A stretch of 39,324 nt of DNA from Roseovarius sp. (GTDB taxonomy: Bacteria; Pseudomonadota; Alphaproteobacteria; Rhodobacterales; Rhodobacteraceae): positions 1 through 39,324 of the forward strand of contig JARGOC010000033.1 of NCBI GenBank assembly GCA_029212365.1. The letters are read 5' to 3'. A model generated the notes under the pieces. That model did not search any database and was not told where the DNA came from. It saw only the letters and a program-made list of their open reading frames with translations. Each line of letters begins with the position of its first letter. The first letter of the stretch is position 1. Below are positions 24,616-32,153 of this stretch, piece after piece. Position numbers and translations under genes: made by a program.

Positions 24616-26006
24616 CACTTGGGCCCAATCATATTTTCAGGACGCACGACACGATCAAAGGTCTCTGCATCCACAAATCTCAACGCAATCGCTTCTTCCT
24701 TCAAGGTAGTGCCGTTTTTGTGGGCGGTCTTGGCAACCTTGGTGGCGTTGTCATACCCAATTTCGGGCGCCAGTGCCGTCACCAACATCAGGCTTTCGCG
24801 CATCAACTTGTCGATCCGCACTTCATCAGCCTGCAACCCATCCACCAGATTATCAGTAAAGGCCGAGGCAGAATCCCCCAAAAGTTGCATAGATTGCAAT
24901 ACGTTATAAGACATCATTGGCTTATAAACATTCAATTCAAAATGCCCCTGAGACCCGGCAAAGCCAACTGCTGCATCATTGCCCATCACATGTGCACAGA
25001 CTTGGGTCAGCGCCTCGCATTGGGTTGGGTTTACCTTGCCTGGCATGATCGAGGACCCCGGCTCGTTTTCGGGCAAGATCAATTCCCCCAAGCCACAACG
25101 CGGCCCGGATCCAAGCAGGCGAATATCATTGGCGATCTTGAACAATGATGCCGCCACCGTTTTCAACGCGCCCGAGATTTCGACCATCGCGTCATGCGCC
25201 GCCAGCGCCTCAAATTTATTGGGGGCGGTCACAAATGGCAGCCCTGTGATCTCGGCCATGTTTTTGGCAACCATCACATCCCAGCCTTTGGTGGTGTTCA
25301 GTCCGGTGCCTACGGCGGTGCCGCCCTGTGCCAGCTCATAAATTCGGCCAAGGCCATCTTTTACGCGCCGGATCCCCATGGCCACCTGATGCGTGTATCC
25401 TGAAAACTCCTGTGACAGTGTCAAAGGCGTGGCATCCTGCGTATGGGTGCGGCCAATCTTGATGATACCGTCAAACGCCTCAACCTTGGCCTGCAAACCG
25501 GCGTGCAGTTTTTCCAGCCCAGGCAGCAGCACATCATGAGCCATCATTGCAGCCGAAATATGCATCGCGGTGGGAAACGTATCGTTTGAGGACTGGCCCA
25601 TGTTGCAGTGGTCATTTGGGTGCACCGGGTCTTTGGAGCCGATGACGCCGCCCATAATTTCAATCGCGCGGTTGGCGATCACCTCGTTGGAATTCATGTT
25701 CGATTGTGTGCCCGACCCGGTTTGCCACACCACCAGTGGAAAGTTGTCGTCAAATTTGCCTTCAATCACCTCGCCAGCGGCCTGAATGATGGCGTCAGCG
25801 CGCGCGTCATCCAGTTTGCCCAGCTCTTTGTTGGCTTGCGCACAGGCTTTCTTGATCACTCCCAGCGCGCGCACGATGGCGACGGGTTGTTTTTCCCACC
25901 CAATCGGGAAGTTCATGATCGAGCGCTGCGTCTGAGCGCCCCAGTATTTGTCGGCGGGGACTTCGAGTGGGCCAAAGCTGTCGGTTTCGGTGCGGGTCTT
26001 GGTCAT
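24615..26006 (-). CDS. fumC: Class II fumarate hydratase
   Basis: FumC (463 aa) interconverts fumarate and malate in the citric acid cycle and acts as a homotetramer. The superfamily signature [13 protein letters not shown], the active-site regions [14 protein letters not shown] and [20 protein letters not shown], and [20 protein letters not shown] are present. The ATG at 26006 follows AAGGAG with about 10-nt spacing and begins [22 protein letters not shown] as in the family. The open frame reaches 26069, but that extension is unlike the family. It leads a tight operon with DUF4169, an RHH protein and a small unknown protein. Confidence 0.97.
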   Translation of the reverse strand: MTKTRTETDSFGPLEVPADKYWGAQTQRSIMNFPIGWEKQPVAIVRALGVIKKACAQANKELGKLDDARADAIIQAAGEVIEGKFDDNFPLVVWQTGSGTQSNMNSNEVIANRAIEIMGGVIGSKDPVHPNDHCNMGQSSNDTFPTAMHISAAMMAHDVLLPGLEKLHAGLQAKVEAFDGIIKIGRTHTQDATPLTLSQEFSGYTHQVAMGIRRVKDGLGRIYELAQGGTAVGTGLNTTKGWDVMVAKNMAEITGLPFVTAPNKFEALAAHDAMVEISGALKTVAASLFKIANDIRLLGSGPRCGLGELILPENEPGSSIMPGKVNPTQCEALTQVCAHVMGNDAAVGFAGSQGHFELNVYKPMMSYNVLQSMQLLGDSASAFTDNLVDGLQADEVRIDKLMRESLMLVTALAPEIGYDNATKVAKTAHKNGTTLKEEAIALRFVDAETFDRVVRPENMIGPK

Positions 26007-26132
26007 CTGGGGTCTTCTCCTTGGAGGGTTGCGCACAGTCATACCCGACAGTGGCAAAAGTTCAATCACTGCGCATGCGTCATGTTGTGCAGCTAAGCGG
26101 CTTGCCTTGATTGTTTTTGTGGGGGGCGTAAT

Positions 26133-26630
26133 TTATTTGCGAAAACTGTCCAGGCTCACGATTTCAGCATCCTTGTGCGCGTCGTCTTCCGACTCTGCTT
26201 CGGCCTCTGTTTCGTTCTCGGCGGATACGCTCAGGTCAGGAGGGGCTACAGACAGTTCGGCCATTTCTGCGTCGTCATCCTGCGGCTCAAAGCGCAGGCC
26301 AAATTCCACAGATGGATCAACGAAGGTTTGGATCGCATCAAACGGCACATAGAGGTTTTCAGGCGATTCACCGAAATTCAGCGTGACAGAAAACCCGTCA
26401 TCCGTGACTTCAAGCGCATCAAACCAGTTTTGCATCACGACTGTCATCTCGTCTGGGTACCGTTCCCGCAACCAGTCAGCGACCCGTGCATCAGGGTGCG
26501 TGGTGTCAAACGTGATAAAGAAATGGTGCTGTCCCGGCAGGCCAGTTTCGACAACATCCGTCAGCACACTTTGGATCAGCGTGCGCATCGCGCGGTGCAT
26601 CAGTTTTCCGTAATCAATCGAGCCTGACAT
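26133..26630 (-). CDS. sspB: SspB-type ClpXP protease adaptor
   Basis: A 165-residue protein of the alphaproteobacterial SspB family. SspB binds the tmRNA degradation tag and tethers the tagged protein to ClpX. The folded part (residues 1-115) has IDYGKLMHRAMRTLIQ, HHFFITFDTTHPDARVADWL and LNFGESPENLYVPFDAI, as in Caulobacter SspB-alpha. A flexible acidic linker (about 116-155) leads to EIVSLDSFRK, the ClpX-binding tail. The ATG at 26630 has GGAGG 5 nt upstream; the longer frame to 26699 is not needed. The gene lies on the same strand as the tmRNA gene, 2.3 kb away, which is functionally apt. Confidence 0.9.
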   Translation of the reverse strand: MSGSIDYGKLMHRAMRTLIQSVLTDVVETGLPGQHHFFITFDTTHPDARVADWLRERYPDEMTVVMQNWFDALEVTDDGFSVTLNFGESPENLYVPFDAIQTFVDPSVEFGLRFEPQDDDAEMAELSVAPPDLSVSAENETEAEAESEDDAHKDAEIVSLDSFRK

Positions 26631-26702
26631 GATGGCCTCCGCCTCTAGTTTGCGCCCAGCATAGGCATAATGCGGGAAAACAAAAGCCCTCGAACGCATG
26701 CT

Positions 26703-27950
26703 CTAGTTCAAAACCCTAGCAATTGCGCCAAGTCCCGCCATGAGCGCCAATAGCGGCATAAGCGGCACCTTAAAGCGCAACAGCCCAAGGGCCGCCACAG
26801 CCACCAAAACAGCGCTGATCCAAGACAGGCTGGCCAATTCAGGGCGCGGACCAAAGGGTGTGGTGTGAACCGTGTCAAACAGAACATGCAAGGCAAACCA
26901 AATTGACAGATTGAGGATCACCCCAACCACGGCGGCTGAGATACTGCTTAAAGCGCCTTTCAGCCGAGGGCGCTGCAAAAGCGCCTCTACATATGGTGCG
27001 GCGGTGAAAATCCACAGGAAACAGGGCACAAACGTCACCCAAAGCACCAAAGCACCTGCCAGTATGGCCAGACCCAAGCCACCATTCAGAAACCCAGCCA
27101 GCACGCCGACAAATTCGGTCACCAATATGAGCGGGCCGGGTGTGGTTTCGGCCAGTCCCAATGCATCTATCATCTGTTCGGTGTTCAGCCAGCCATGGGT
27201 GTCGACCACGGCCTGTGTCATATAGGCCAGCACCGCATAGGCGCCGCCAAAGGTGACAACCGCAAGTTTGGAGAAGAAAACGCCCAACTCTACAAGGAAA
27301 GTGGCCCCAGCCGCCCATGCCAATGCGATGGGCAAGGCCCAAAGGGCGATCCAGATGATTGCGATGGTGATGCTGCGCGAAAGTGCCGGCAAGGTGGCGG
27401 GGCTGGCATTGCCCATATCACCAGGGGTTGCGCGCCACGCCCCCCATATTGCGGCCATGCCAATCACCAGAGGAAAGGGCAGCGACAGGATGAACATTGC
27501 CACAAAGGCCAGCCCCGCCAGCGCCCAGCTGTCCGGGGTGTTCAGGGCTTTGCGCGACAGTTTCAACAACGCCTGCAAGACGATGGCCACCACAGCCGCC
27601 TTCACGCCAAGGAACAACGCCTGCACAAGGGGCACATCCCCCCAGGCGGCATAGCCAAGGGCAAGCCCGAGGATCAACAGAGCGCCGGGCACCACGAACA
27701 ACAATCCGGCCAAAAGGCCGCCCGCAATACCCCGCAATCGCCAGCCAGCGAAGGTGGCCAGCTGCATCGCCTCTGGCCCCGGCAACAACATGCAAAAGGA
27801 TAGTGCACCCAGGAACTGCGGCTCGGACAACCACTTGTGCTTGTCCACCAACTCCTCGTGCATCAACGAGATTTGCGCCGCGGGGCCGCCAAAAGACAGC
27901 AGACCAATGCGGCCAAACACCTGAAACATCGCATGAAAGGATGGGGTCAT
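26703..27950 (-). CDS. chrA: Chromate transporter ChrA
   Basis: A 415-aa membrane protein with two tandem CHR domains that exports chromate or related oxyanions. The first half has FGRIGLLSFGGPAAQIS and LPGPEAMQLATFAGW; the second has FFSKLAVVTFGGAYAVLAYM and ETTPGPLILVTEFVG, the repeated GGP and PGP motifs of the family. About ten hydrophobic helices are visible. The gene begins where its upstream partner ends, sharing one base (TGATG), so both are translated from one message. It may also transport other anions such as sulfate; chromate is inferred from the family. Confidence 0.93.
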   Translation of the reverse strand: MTPSFHAMFQVFGRIGLLSFGGPAAQISLMHEELVDKHKWLSEPQFLGALSFCMLLPGPEAMQLATFAGWRLRGIAGGLLAGLLFVVPGALLILGLALGYAAWGDVPLVQALFLGVKAAVVAIVLQALLKLSRKALNTPDSWALAGLAFVAMFILSLPFPLVIGMAAIWGAWRATPGDMGNASPATLPALSRSITIAIIWIALWALPIALAWAAGATFLVELGVFFSKLAVVTFGGAYAVLAYMTQAVVDTHGWLNTEQMIDALGLAETTPGPLILVTEFVGVLAGFLNGGLGLAILAGALVLWVTFVPCFLWIFTAAPYVEALLQRPRLKGALSSISAAVVGVILNLSIWFALHVLFDTVHTTPFGPRPELASLSWISAVLVAVAALGLLRFKVPLMPLLALMAGLGAIARVLN

Positions 27951-28768
27951 CAGCTCTGCCCTTTTGTACTGGGCCAGTCATGGCCTTCGCCCTGACCATC
28001 ACGCGCCCAACGATAGAGCGCATCATATAGCGCCATGCCGGCCTCAAGCTGGGCCTGATCATCACGGTATTGCCGCGACAGCCCAACCGAGATGGCCAAC
28101 AACCCGGCCGCCGCCGGGTGCAGATCATGGCGGTTGGTATCGGCGCCACGCACCACATTGGCCAGATCGGCAAGGGCAGGGGAGGTGAGCTGAAATTCCT
28201 CTAGCATGGCGTCAAAGGTGCAGGCCTCGCCCCGGTGACTGAAATGCACGTCCTCCACGTCAAAAGGTGTTGCGCCATAGCGCTCGGCCACGCCCATCAC
28301 CTCGGACGGGGACACAAACAAAAACCGCGCAGTCGGATCCACAAAGCGCCGGATCAGCCAGGGGCAGGCGATGCGGTCAATCTTGGGGCGATGGCGTGTC
28401 ACCCACAGCGTGTTGCCAGCCACAGGTGTGGGCAGGGCAGCAAAAGGCACACGCATCGTATCTGGCGCATCCCGCCAACCATATATGCCCCCTTGCAGGT
28501 ATTCGGCCCTCAGGCCCTCGCTGCACAGCCACGCAGCCAACCCTTGGCTTAACTTGATACCCTTTTGGCAGGTGATCACACATCGTGTCCCGTTCAGGCG
28601 GGCCATCAGGCCGGGAATATCCGTGTGCGGGTGTCTAAATGATCCGGGGATCAGACAGGGCTCAGCCTCAAAATCGGGATCAATCGAGATGTCCACGATC
28701 TGCGGGCATTCGGGCGTTCCGATAAGGCGGTTGAGTTGGGAAACGGTGATTTCATTGGGCGCAGGCAT
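27950..28768 (-). CDS. Rhodanese/ChrB-type chromate resistance protein
   Basis: A 272-residue two-domain protein. Residues about 8-105 form a rhodanese domain with Cys67 in VITCQKGIKLSQG as the likely catalytic residue. The second domain (about 120-260) matches the ChrB C-terminal region (TRHRPKIDRIACPWLIRRFVDP; FSHRGEACTFDAMLEEF), a family thought to aid chromate resistance or reduction. It lacks the N-terminal ChrB regulator domain, so it is probably not the repressor of the operon. It shares one base with chrA. The start at 28768 is preceded by AGAGGATGTGCC on the minus strand. Its precise chemistry is not established. Confidence 0.87.
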   Translation of the reverse strand: MPAPNEITVSQLNRLIGTPECPQIVDISIDPDFEAEPCLIPGSFRHPHTDIPGLMARLNGTRCVITCQKGIKLSQGLAAWLCSEGLRAEYLQGGIYGWRDAPDTMRVPFAALPTPVAGNTLWVTRHRPKIDRIACPWLIRRFVDPTARFLFVSPSEVMGVAERYGATPFDVEDVHFSHRGEACTFDAMLEEFQLTSPALADLANVVRGADTNRHDLHPAAAGLLAISVGLSRQYRDDQAQLEAGMALYDALYRWARDGQGEGHDWPSTKGQS

Positions 28769-28914
28769 GGCACATCCTCTGGCGTATCAGTGGATGCGAC
28801 TTTGGGCCGGGGCCTCACGGGGCAGTCGCACGAAAGACCCCATGTAAAGGGTTGTGCCTGCAATTTTCTGGGCTGTCAAACCTATGGTTGGGCGATGGAT
28901 GTGGGAGGGGTAAA

Positions 28915-29232
28915 GTGCAGGCTTCTGTTGCCAGGTGCCTGCGAACCCCGCCTTACCTGGCTAGAGGCAAGGACTTAAGTTTTCGATCTCTCGAACCGCT
29001 TACGCGGCCAGAGCTACCGGAGCATTATTGTTATTGGCAATTATGCTTAGTGAACCGATAACGGTGGTATATCGCCGGGACAAAGCATAACCCCTTTAGA
29101 CGTTCGTCGATCCTGTTTCGACCCCTTAACCCCTTCCAATAAAAGGTTTTATGGTGGAGTCGCCGGGTACCGCCCCCGGGTCCGATCCGCTTATTACGAG
29201 CGCGTTTATGTCCATAGTCTGCCGAAACAGAC
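28915..29232 (-). ncRNA. ssrA: Circularly permuted two-piece tmRNA (ssrA)
   Basis: tmRNA rescues stalled ribosomes and tags the incomplete protein. This is the permuted alphaproteobacterial form. Minus-strand order: acceptor piece (about 29228-29152, ending ACTCCACCA with T-arm region GGACCCGGGGGCGG), a 26-nt spacer (29151-29126), then the coding piece from 29125, beginning GGGGTCGAAACAGGATCGAC. GGGGTCG and CGACTCC form the 7-bp acceptor stem across the break. The tag reading frame at 29038-29003 encodes ANNNNAPVALAA and stops at TAA (29002-29000). The 3' end has an H-type pseudoknot: 28917-28922 pairs with 28937-28942, and 28930-28936 with 28955-28961. Exact outer ends of the pieces are estimates. 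Confidence 0.93.
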
Positions 29233-29238
29233 ACCCCA

Positions 29239-29266
29239 TATATAGGTGCTTGAAACTGATTTGCAA
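29239..29266 (-). promoter_or_regulatory. Predicted sigma-70 promoter of the tmRNA gene
   Basis: On the minus strand, TTGCAA (29266-29261) and TATATA (29244-29239) are 16 bp apart and would start transcription near 29232, just ahead of the acceptor piece. This fits strong constitutive expression. Confidence 0.65.
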
Positions 29267-29337
29267 ATGGCAGATTTTTGTTGGAACCTAAGGCGCATCA
29301 CTCAACTCGCACACCGACCAATTCGGAGGCCTAGACA

Positions 29338-29700
29338 ATGGCACTTCTCGCAGACATCCTGATCTTCGCGATCGCCGGTTTACATCTCTATATTCTGTGG
29401 TTTGAGATGTTCGCCTGGGAAACAAAAGGCCCCAAGGTATTCAAATCCTTCCCAAAAGACCTGTTTGCACCGACCAAGACGATGGCCGCCAATCAAGGGT
29501 TGTACAATGGATTTCTGGCCGCGGGCTTGCTGTGGTCACTGATGATCAGTGATCCCGATTGGGCGCGCAATGTGGCCGAGTTTTTCCTGATTTGCGTGTT
29601 TGTGGCTGGCCTCTATGGAGCCCAGAGCGCAAGCCGACGTATCCTTTTTGTGCAGGCGGTTCCGGCATCACTGGCCTTTCTGGTGCTGATGCTGAGCTAA
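29338..29700 (+). CDS. DUF1304 membrane protein
   Basis: A 120-residue integral membrane protein of the DUF1304 family. Four hydrophobic helices are visible: LADILIFAIAGLHLYILWFEMF, a second around residues 56-70, a third around 80-95 and a final one near the end (AVPASLAFLVLML). The central motif NQGLYNGFLAAGLLW is characteristic. The function of the family is unknown. GGAGG lies 9 nt before the ATG. It reads away from the tmRNA gene and is followed by a hairpin at 29712-29740. Confidence 0.9.
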   Translation: MALLADILIFAIAGLHLYILWFEMFAWETKGPKVFKSFPKDLFAPTKTMAANQGLYNGFLAAGLLWSLMISDPDWARNVAEFFLICVFVAGLYGAQSASRRILFVQAVPASLAFLVLMLS

Positions 29701-29711
29701 CGACGCCACGA

Positions 29712-29740
29712 AAAACGGCTCCCAACGGTAGCGCCGTTTT
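29712..29740 (+). terminator. Hairpin downstream of the DUF1304 gene
   Basis: AAAACGGC and GCCGTTTT form a perfect 8-bp stem with a 13-nt loop, 11 bp after the stop. The stem ends in TTTT, so it could act as a modest intrinsic terminator. Confidence 0.55.
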
Positions 29741-30234
29741 ATGGTAAGGGTCAGCGCCTTGATAATCATCGCGTTTTTGCGCGTCCACTGGATCGTAGTT
29801 CCTGCGGCAATGATCCGCGCGAAAAAGGCAAAAAGCCAACAAGAACAACACAGAACTGGGTGAAGATTGTTAGAATCTTGCCTCCAAGGCCAACACCGGC
29901 AAAGTGGGGATCTGCGGGTACAGATGTAGTGAACGCGACACTGTGATTTAAATCATGCTCAAAATGGCCGCTTCAAGTTCAACACTATTGAATCTAGCTG
30001 CGCTAAGCCCTCGCTGAGCATTAAACCAAAGACAGAGGTCCTGACACTCCTGTGTGCCAGACTTCGGACGACCAAGCCGGCAGGATTACGGAGTGATCAG
30101 ATGCCGAATTGCGACGGGAGTTGATGATCATCCCTAGGGCAAAGTACAACAAAACACACCACAATCGGGGAAAATTCTTGCCCGTTGCTACACAATATTT
30201 TAGCCTTGGGGCCATAAAACCAAGGGAGACTGGC
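29741..30234. other. About 490-bp region without a supported gene
   Basis: No convincing coding frame, RNA gene or repeat is seen. The region holds a perfect 12-bp palindrome, TGATTTAAATCA (29944-29955), similar to an FNR/CRP-family site. GGGAGAC just before 30235 is the ribosome binding site of the cfa relic. The segment may be partly decayed sequence, as the next gene is a deletion relic. Confidence 0.4.
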
Positions 30235-30540
30235 ATGATGCTGACCGATCCGACCGGCCAGACCAACCTGCCTCACTATTTCAAACGGGTCTTTGTATCA
30301 GCGCAGAAAGCTCAGCAGGGGCAGTTGGATTTCAACCTTCCGTATGAACACGTTGAAAATGTCCGCCTGAGACTGCGCCGCTGGCACGAAACTCTCAATG
30401 AAAAATGGTGTCATATGGCCCATTTTGGTTTTGACCACCGGTTTCTTCGAATGTGGAATTTTTGTCTCGCCTCTTGTGCGAGGGCGTTCGGGTCCGGTAA
30501 TTGCAATGTAACCCAGATCCCAATCGCAAGGCCCCGCTGA
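30235..30540 (+). pseudogene. Internally deleted cyclopropane-fatty-acyl-phospholipid synthase relic
   Basis: A 101-codon frame with a normal start (GGGAGAC then ATGATG) and stop. Residues about 8-36 (NLPHYFKRVFVSAQKAQQGQ...) resemble the N terminus of a roseobacter CFA-synthase-like methyltransferase. From about residue 40 the sequence jumps to the C terminus (LRRWHETLNEKW, GFDHRFLRMWNFCL, GNCNVTQI), which in CFA synthases lies some 300 residues later. The SAM-binding core is missing, so it cannot methylate lipids. Reading frame is kept across the junction. It ends one base before the trgA start, so it may persist because deletion left downstream translation intact. Homology is from memory of the family, not an alignment. 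Confidence 0.65.
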
Positions 30541-30541
30541 T

Positions 30542-30997
30542 ATGCCCCTGACCGATAAAATGCCCACCGCGGCCAAATTCTTTGCCGCCATTGGATTGGC
30601 GCTCGTTGGCTGGTTCGCATCTGAAGCAATCCGCCCCCTTCTGCCACCGCACACCGATTTTGGCATATTCAATCAGGTCAATGTCGTGCTGGGGGTGATC
30701 TGTGGTTGGCGCGTGACGGGCCGCCGTGTAGGCGGCACATTCAGCGAGGCCATCAGTGCCGGGCTGACCGGCGTGATCTCTTTGGTGTTTTGGGGGCTCT
30801 TTGCTCAAAGCTTCAACCTCATGCTAGCCGAGGCCTTGGACAAAAAATACAAAGGCCCGTTTCACGCGATCAGGGGGATATTTCACAATGCGATGGAGTA
30901 CGGCGCCTTCCTGCTTGATGGCAAAGTGATTGCTATCATCTTGATCGGCGGCATCCTGACTGGCCTTTTTGCCGATTGGATTTCCAAGCGGTTTTAA
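30542..30997 (+). CDS. trgA: TrgA-family membrane protein (tellurite resistance locus)
   Basis: A 151-residue membrane protein with about four hydrophobic helices (AAKFFAAIGLALVGWFAS, VNVVLGVICGW, AGLTGVISLVFWGLFAQ, VIAIILIGGILTGLFA). It matches the TrgA family, first described in the trgAB-cysK locus that contributes to tellurite resistance in Rhodobacter sphaeroides. YKGPFHAIRGIFHNAMEYG is a conserved family segment. The mechanism is not known. The same gene order (trgA, trgB, cysK) is present here. It begins directly after the stop of the cfa relic. Confidence 0.85.
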   Translation: MPLTDKMPTAAKFFAAIGLALVGWFASEAIRPLLPPHTDFGIFNQVNVVLGVICGWRVTGRRVGGTFSEAISAGLTGVISLVFWGLFAQSFNLMLAEALDKKYKGPFHAIRGIFHNAMEYGAFLLDGKVIAIILIGGILTGLFADWISKRF

Positions 30998-31004
30998 TGC
31001 GTCA

Positions 31005-32105
31005 GTGACATCTTTTTTCGTATATGGGTCATTGGCATCTCCTGCCATTTTGGATGTCATTCTGGGGCAGGGGGATGCCCCTTTGGGGCAGGTGGGCGTA
31101 TTGTCTGGCCACCGAGCGGCACAGGGCAGCGGTCCTTTCCCTTGGGCATGTCCGGCAGATGATCACTCAATAACAGGCAAGGTTCTGAACGATCTGGATA
31201 AAGACGCATGCACGCGCCTGAGCTTTGTAATCGAAGCCCTCGGCGGGCGGGAAGACAGCGCCTTGATCCAGACCGATAATGGTAACATTCGCGCGCGTTT
31301 TGCCCGTGGCACACCAGCGTCCCCATCGACGTTGGATGACAATGTGCTCCAGATGATTGAGCTGTTCGCCGCTCAGGAAATCATGAGTTACTTCAAACGT
31401 GTAGAGGCCAGTGATCTGGTGTGGCGGCGCGCGATGATCCTGTCGCGCGCGGCCTCCAGACAGGCGGCAGATACCCCCAAGCCAGCCGATCTGCGCAGCG
31501 CCACAGACCGTGACCAAATTGAAGTGCACAAGGTGAAAACCCCACACGAGGGGTTCTATTTGACCCGCAGTTACCAATTGACGCACCCAAAGTTTGATGG
31601 CTCTACCAGCGCGCAATTGCGACGCGAGGTGTTTGTGGCCTCTGATGCTGCCATTGTGCTGCCCTATGACCCTGTGCGCGATCGTGTGTTGATAGTAGAG
31701 CAGTTTCGGATGGGGCCATTTGGGCGCGGCGATACGCGCCCCTGGATGCTGGAGCCGGTGGCGGGGCGGCTGGATGCCGGTGAAACGCCCGAGCAATGCG
31801 CGCGGCGCGAATGCAAAGAAGAAGCCGGGATAACCTTGCGCCGCCTGGACAAGATCGCCAGTCACTATAGTTCACCTGGGGCATCAAGCGAATATTTCCA
31901 CCTGTTTCTCGGCCTGTGTGATCTGCCTGATGATGCGCCTGGGCTTGGTGGTCTGGACAGCGAACAAGAGGACATTCGCATTCATATCGTCAGCTACGAC
32001 CGTGCGATGGCCTTGCTTGATACTGGTGAGGCCGACAATGGCCCGCTTATACTGGCGCTGTTGTGGCTGTCAAAAACCCGTGATGCGCTTCGTGCATCTG
32101 CTTGA
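31005..32105 (+). CDS. trgB: TrgB-like GGCT-NUDIX fusion protein
   Basis: A 366-residue two-domain protein. The N terminus (FFVYGSLASPAILDVILG) has the YGSL motif of gamma-glutamylcyclotransferase-like folds. The C-terminal half is a NUDIX hydrolase with a complete box: Gly254, Glu260, Arg268, Glu269, Glu272, Glu273 and Gly275 in GRLDAGETPEQCARRECKEEAG, of which the last 20 residues carry the metal site. NUDIX proteins of this type often hydrolyse ADP-ribose or similar. I chose GTG at 31005, 7 bp after trgA, because it starts just before the FFVYGSL strand; the open frame begins at a TTG (30969) inside trgA. The role in tellurite resistance is by analogy with R. sphaeroides. Confidence 0.85.
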   Translation: MTSFFVYGSLASPAILDVILGQGDAPLGQVGVLSGHRAAQGSGPFPWACPADDHSITGKVLNDLDKDACTRLSFVIEALGGREDSALIQTDNGNIRARFARGTPASPSTLDDNVLQMIELFAAQEIMSYFKRVEASDLVWRRAMILSRAASRQAADTPKPADLRSATDRDQIEVHKVKTPHEGFYLTRSYQLTHPKFDGSTSAQLRREVFVASDAAIVLPYDPVRDRVLIVEQFRMGPFGRGDTRPWMLEPVAGRLDAGETPEQCARRECKEEAGITLRRLDKIASHYSSPGASSEYFHLFLGLCDLPDDAPGLGGLDSEQEDIRIHIVSYDRAMALLDTGEADNGPLILALLWLSKTRDALRASA

Positions 32106-32153
32106 GTTATTCAACGCTAAAGGCTAGGTCTGACGCCTAGGACACGCAGCAAT

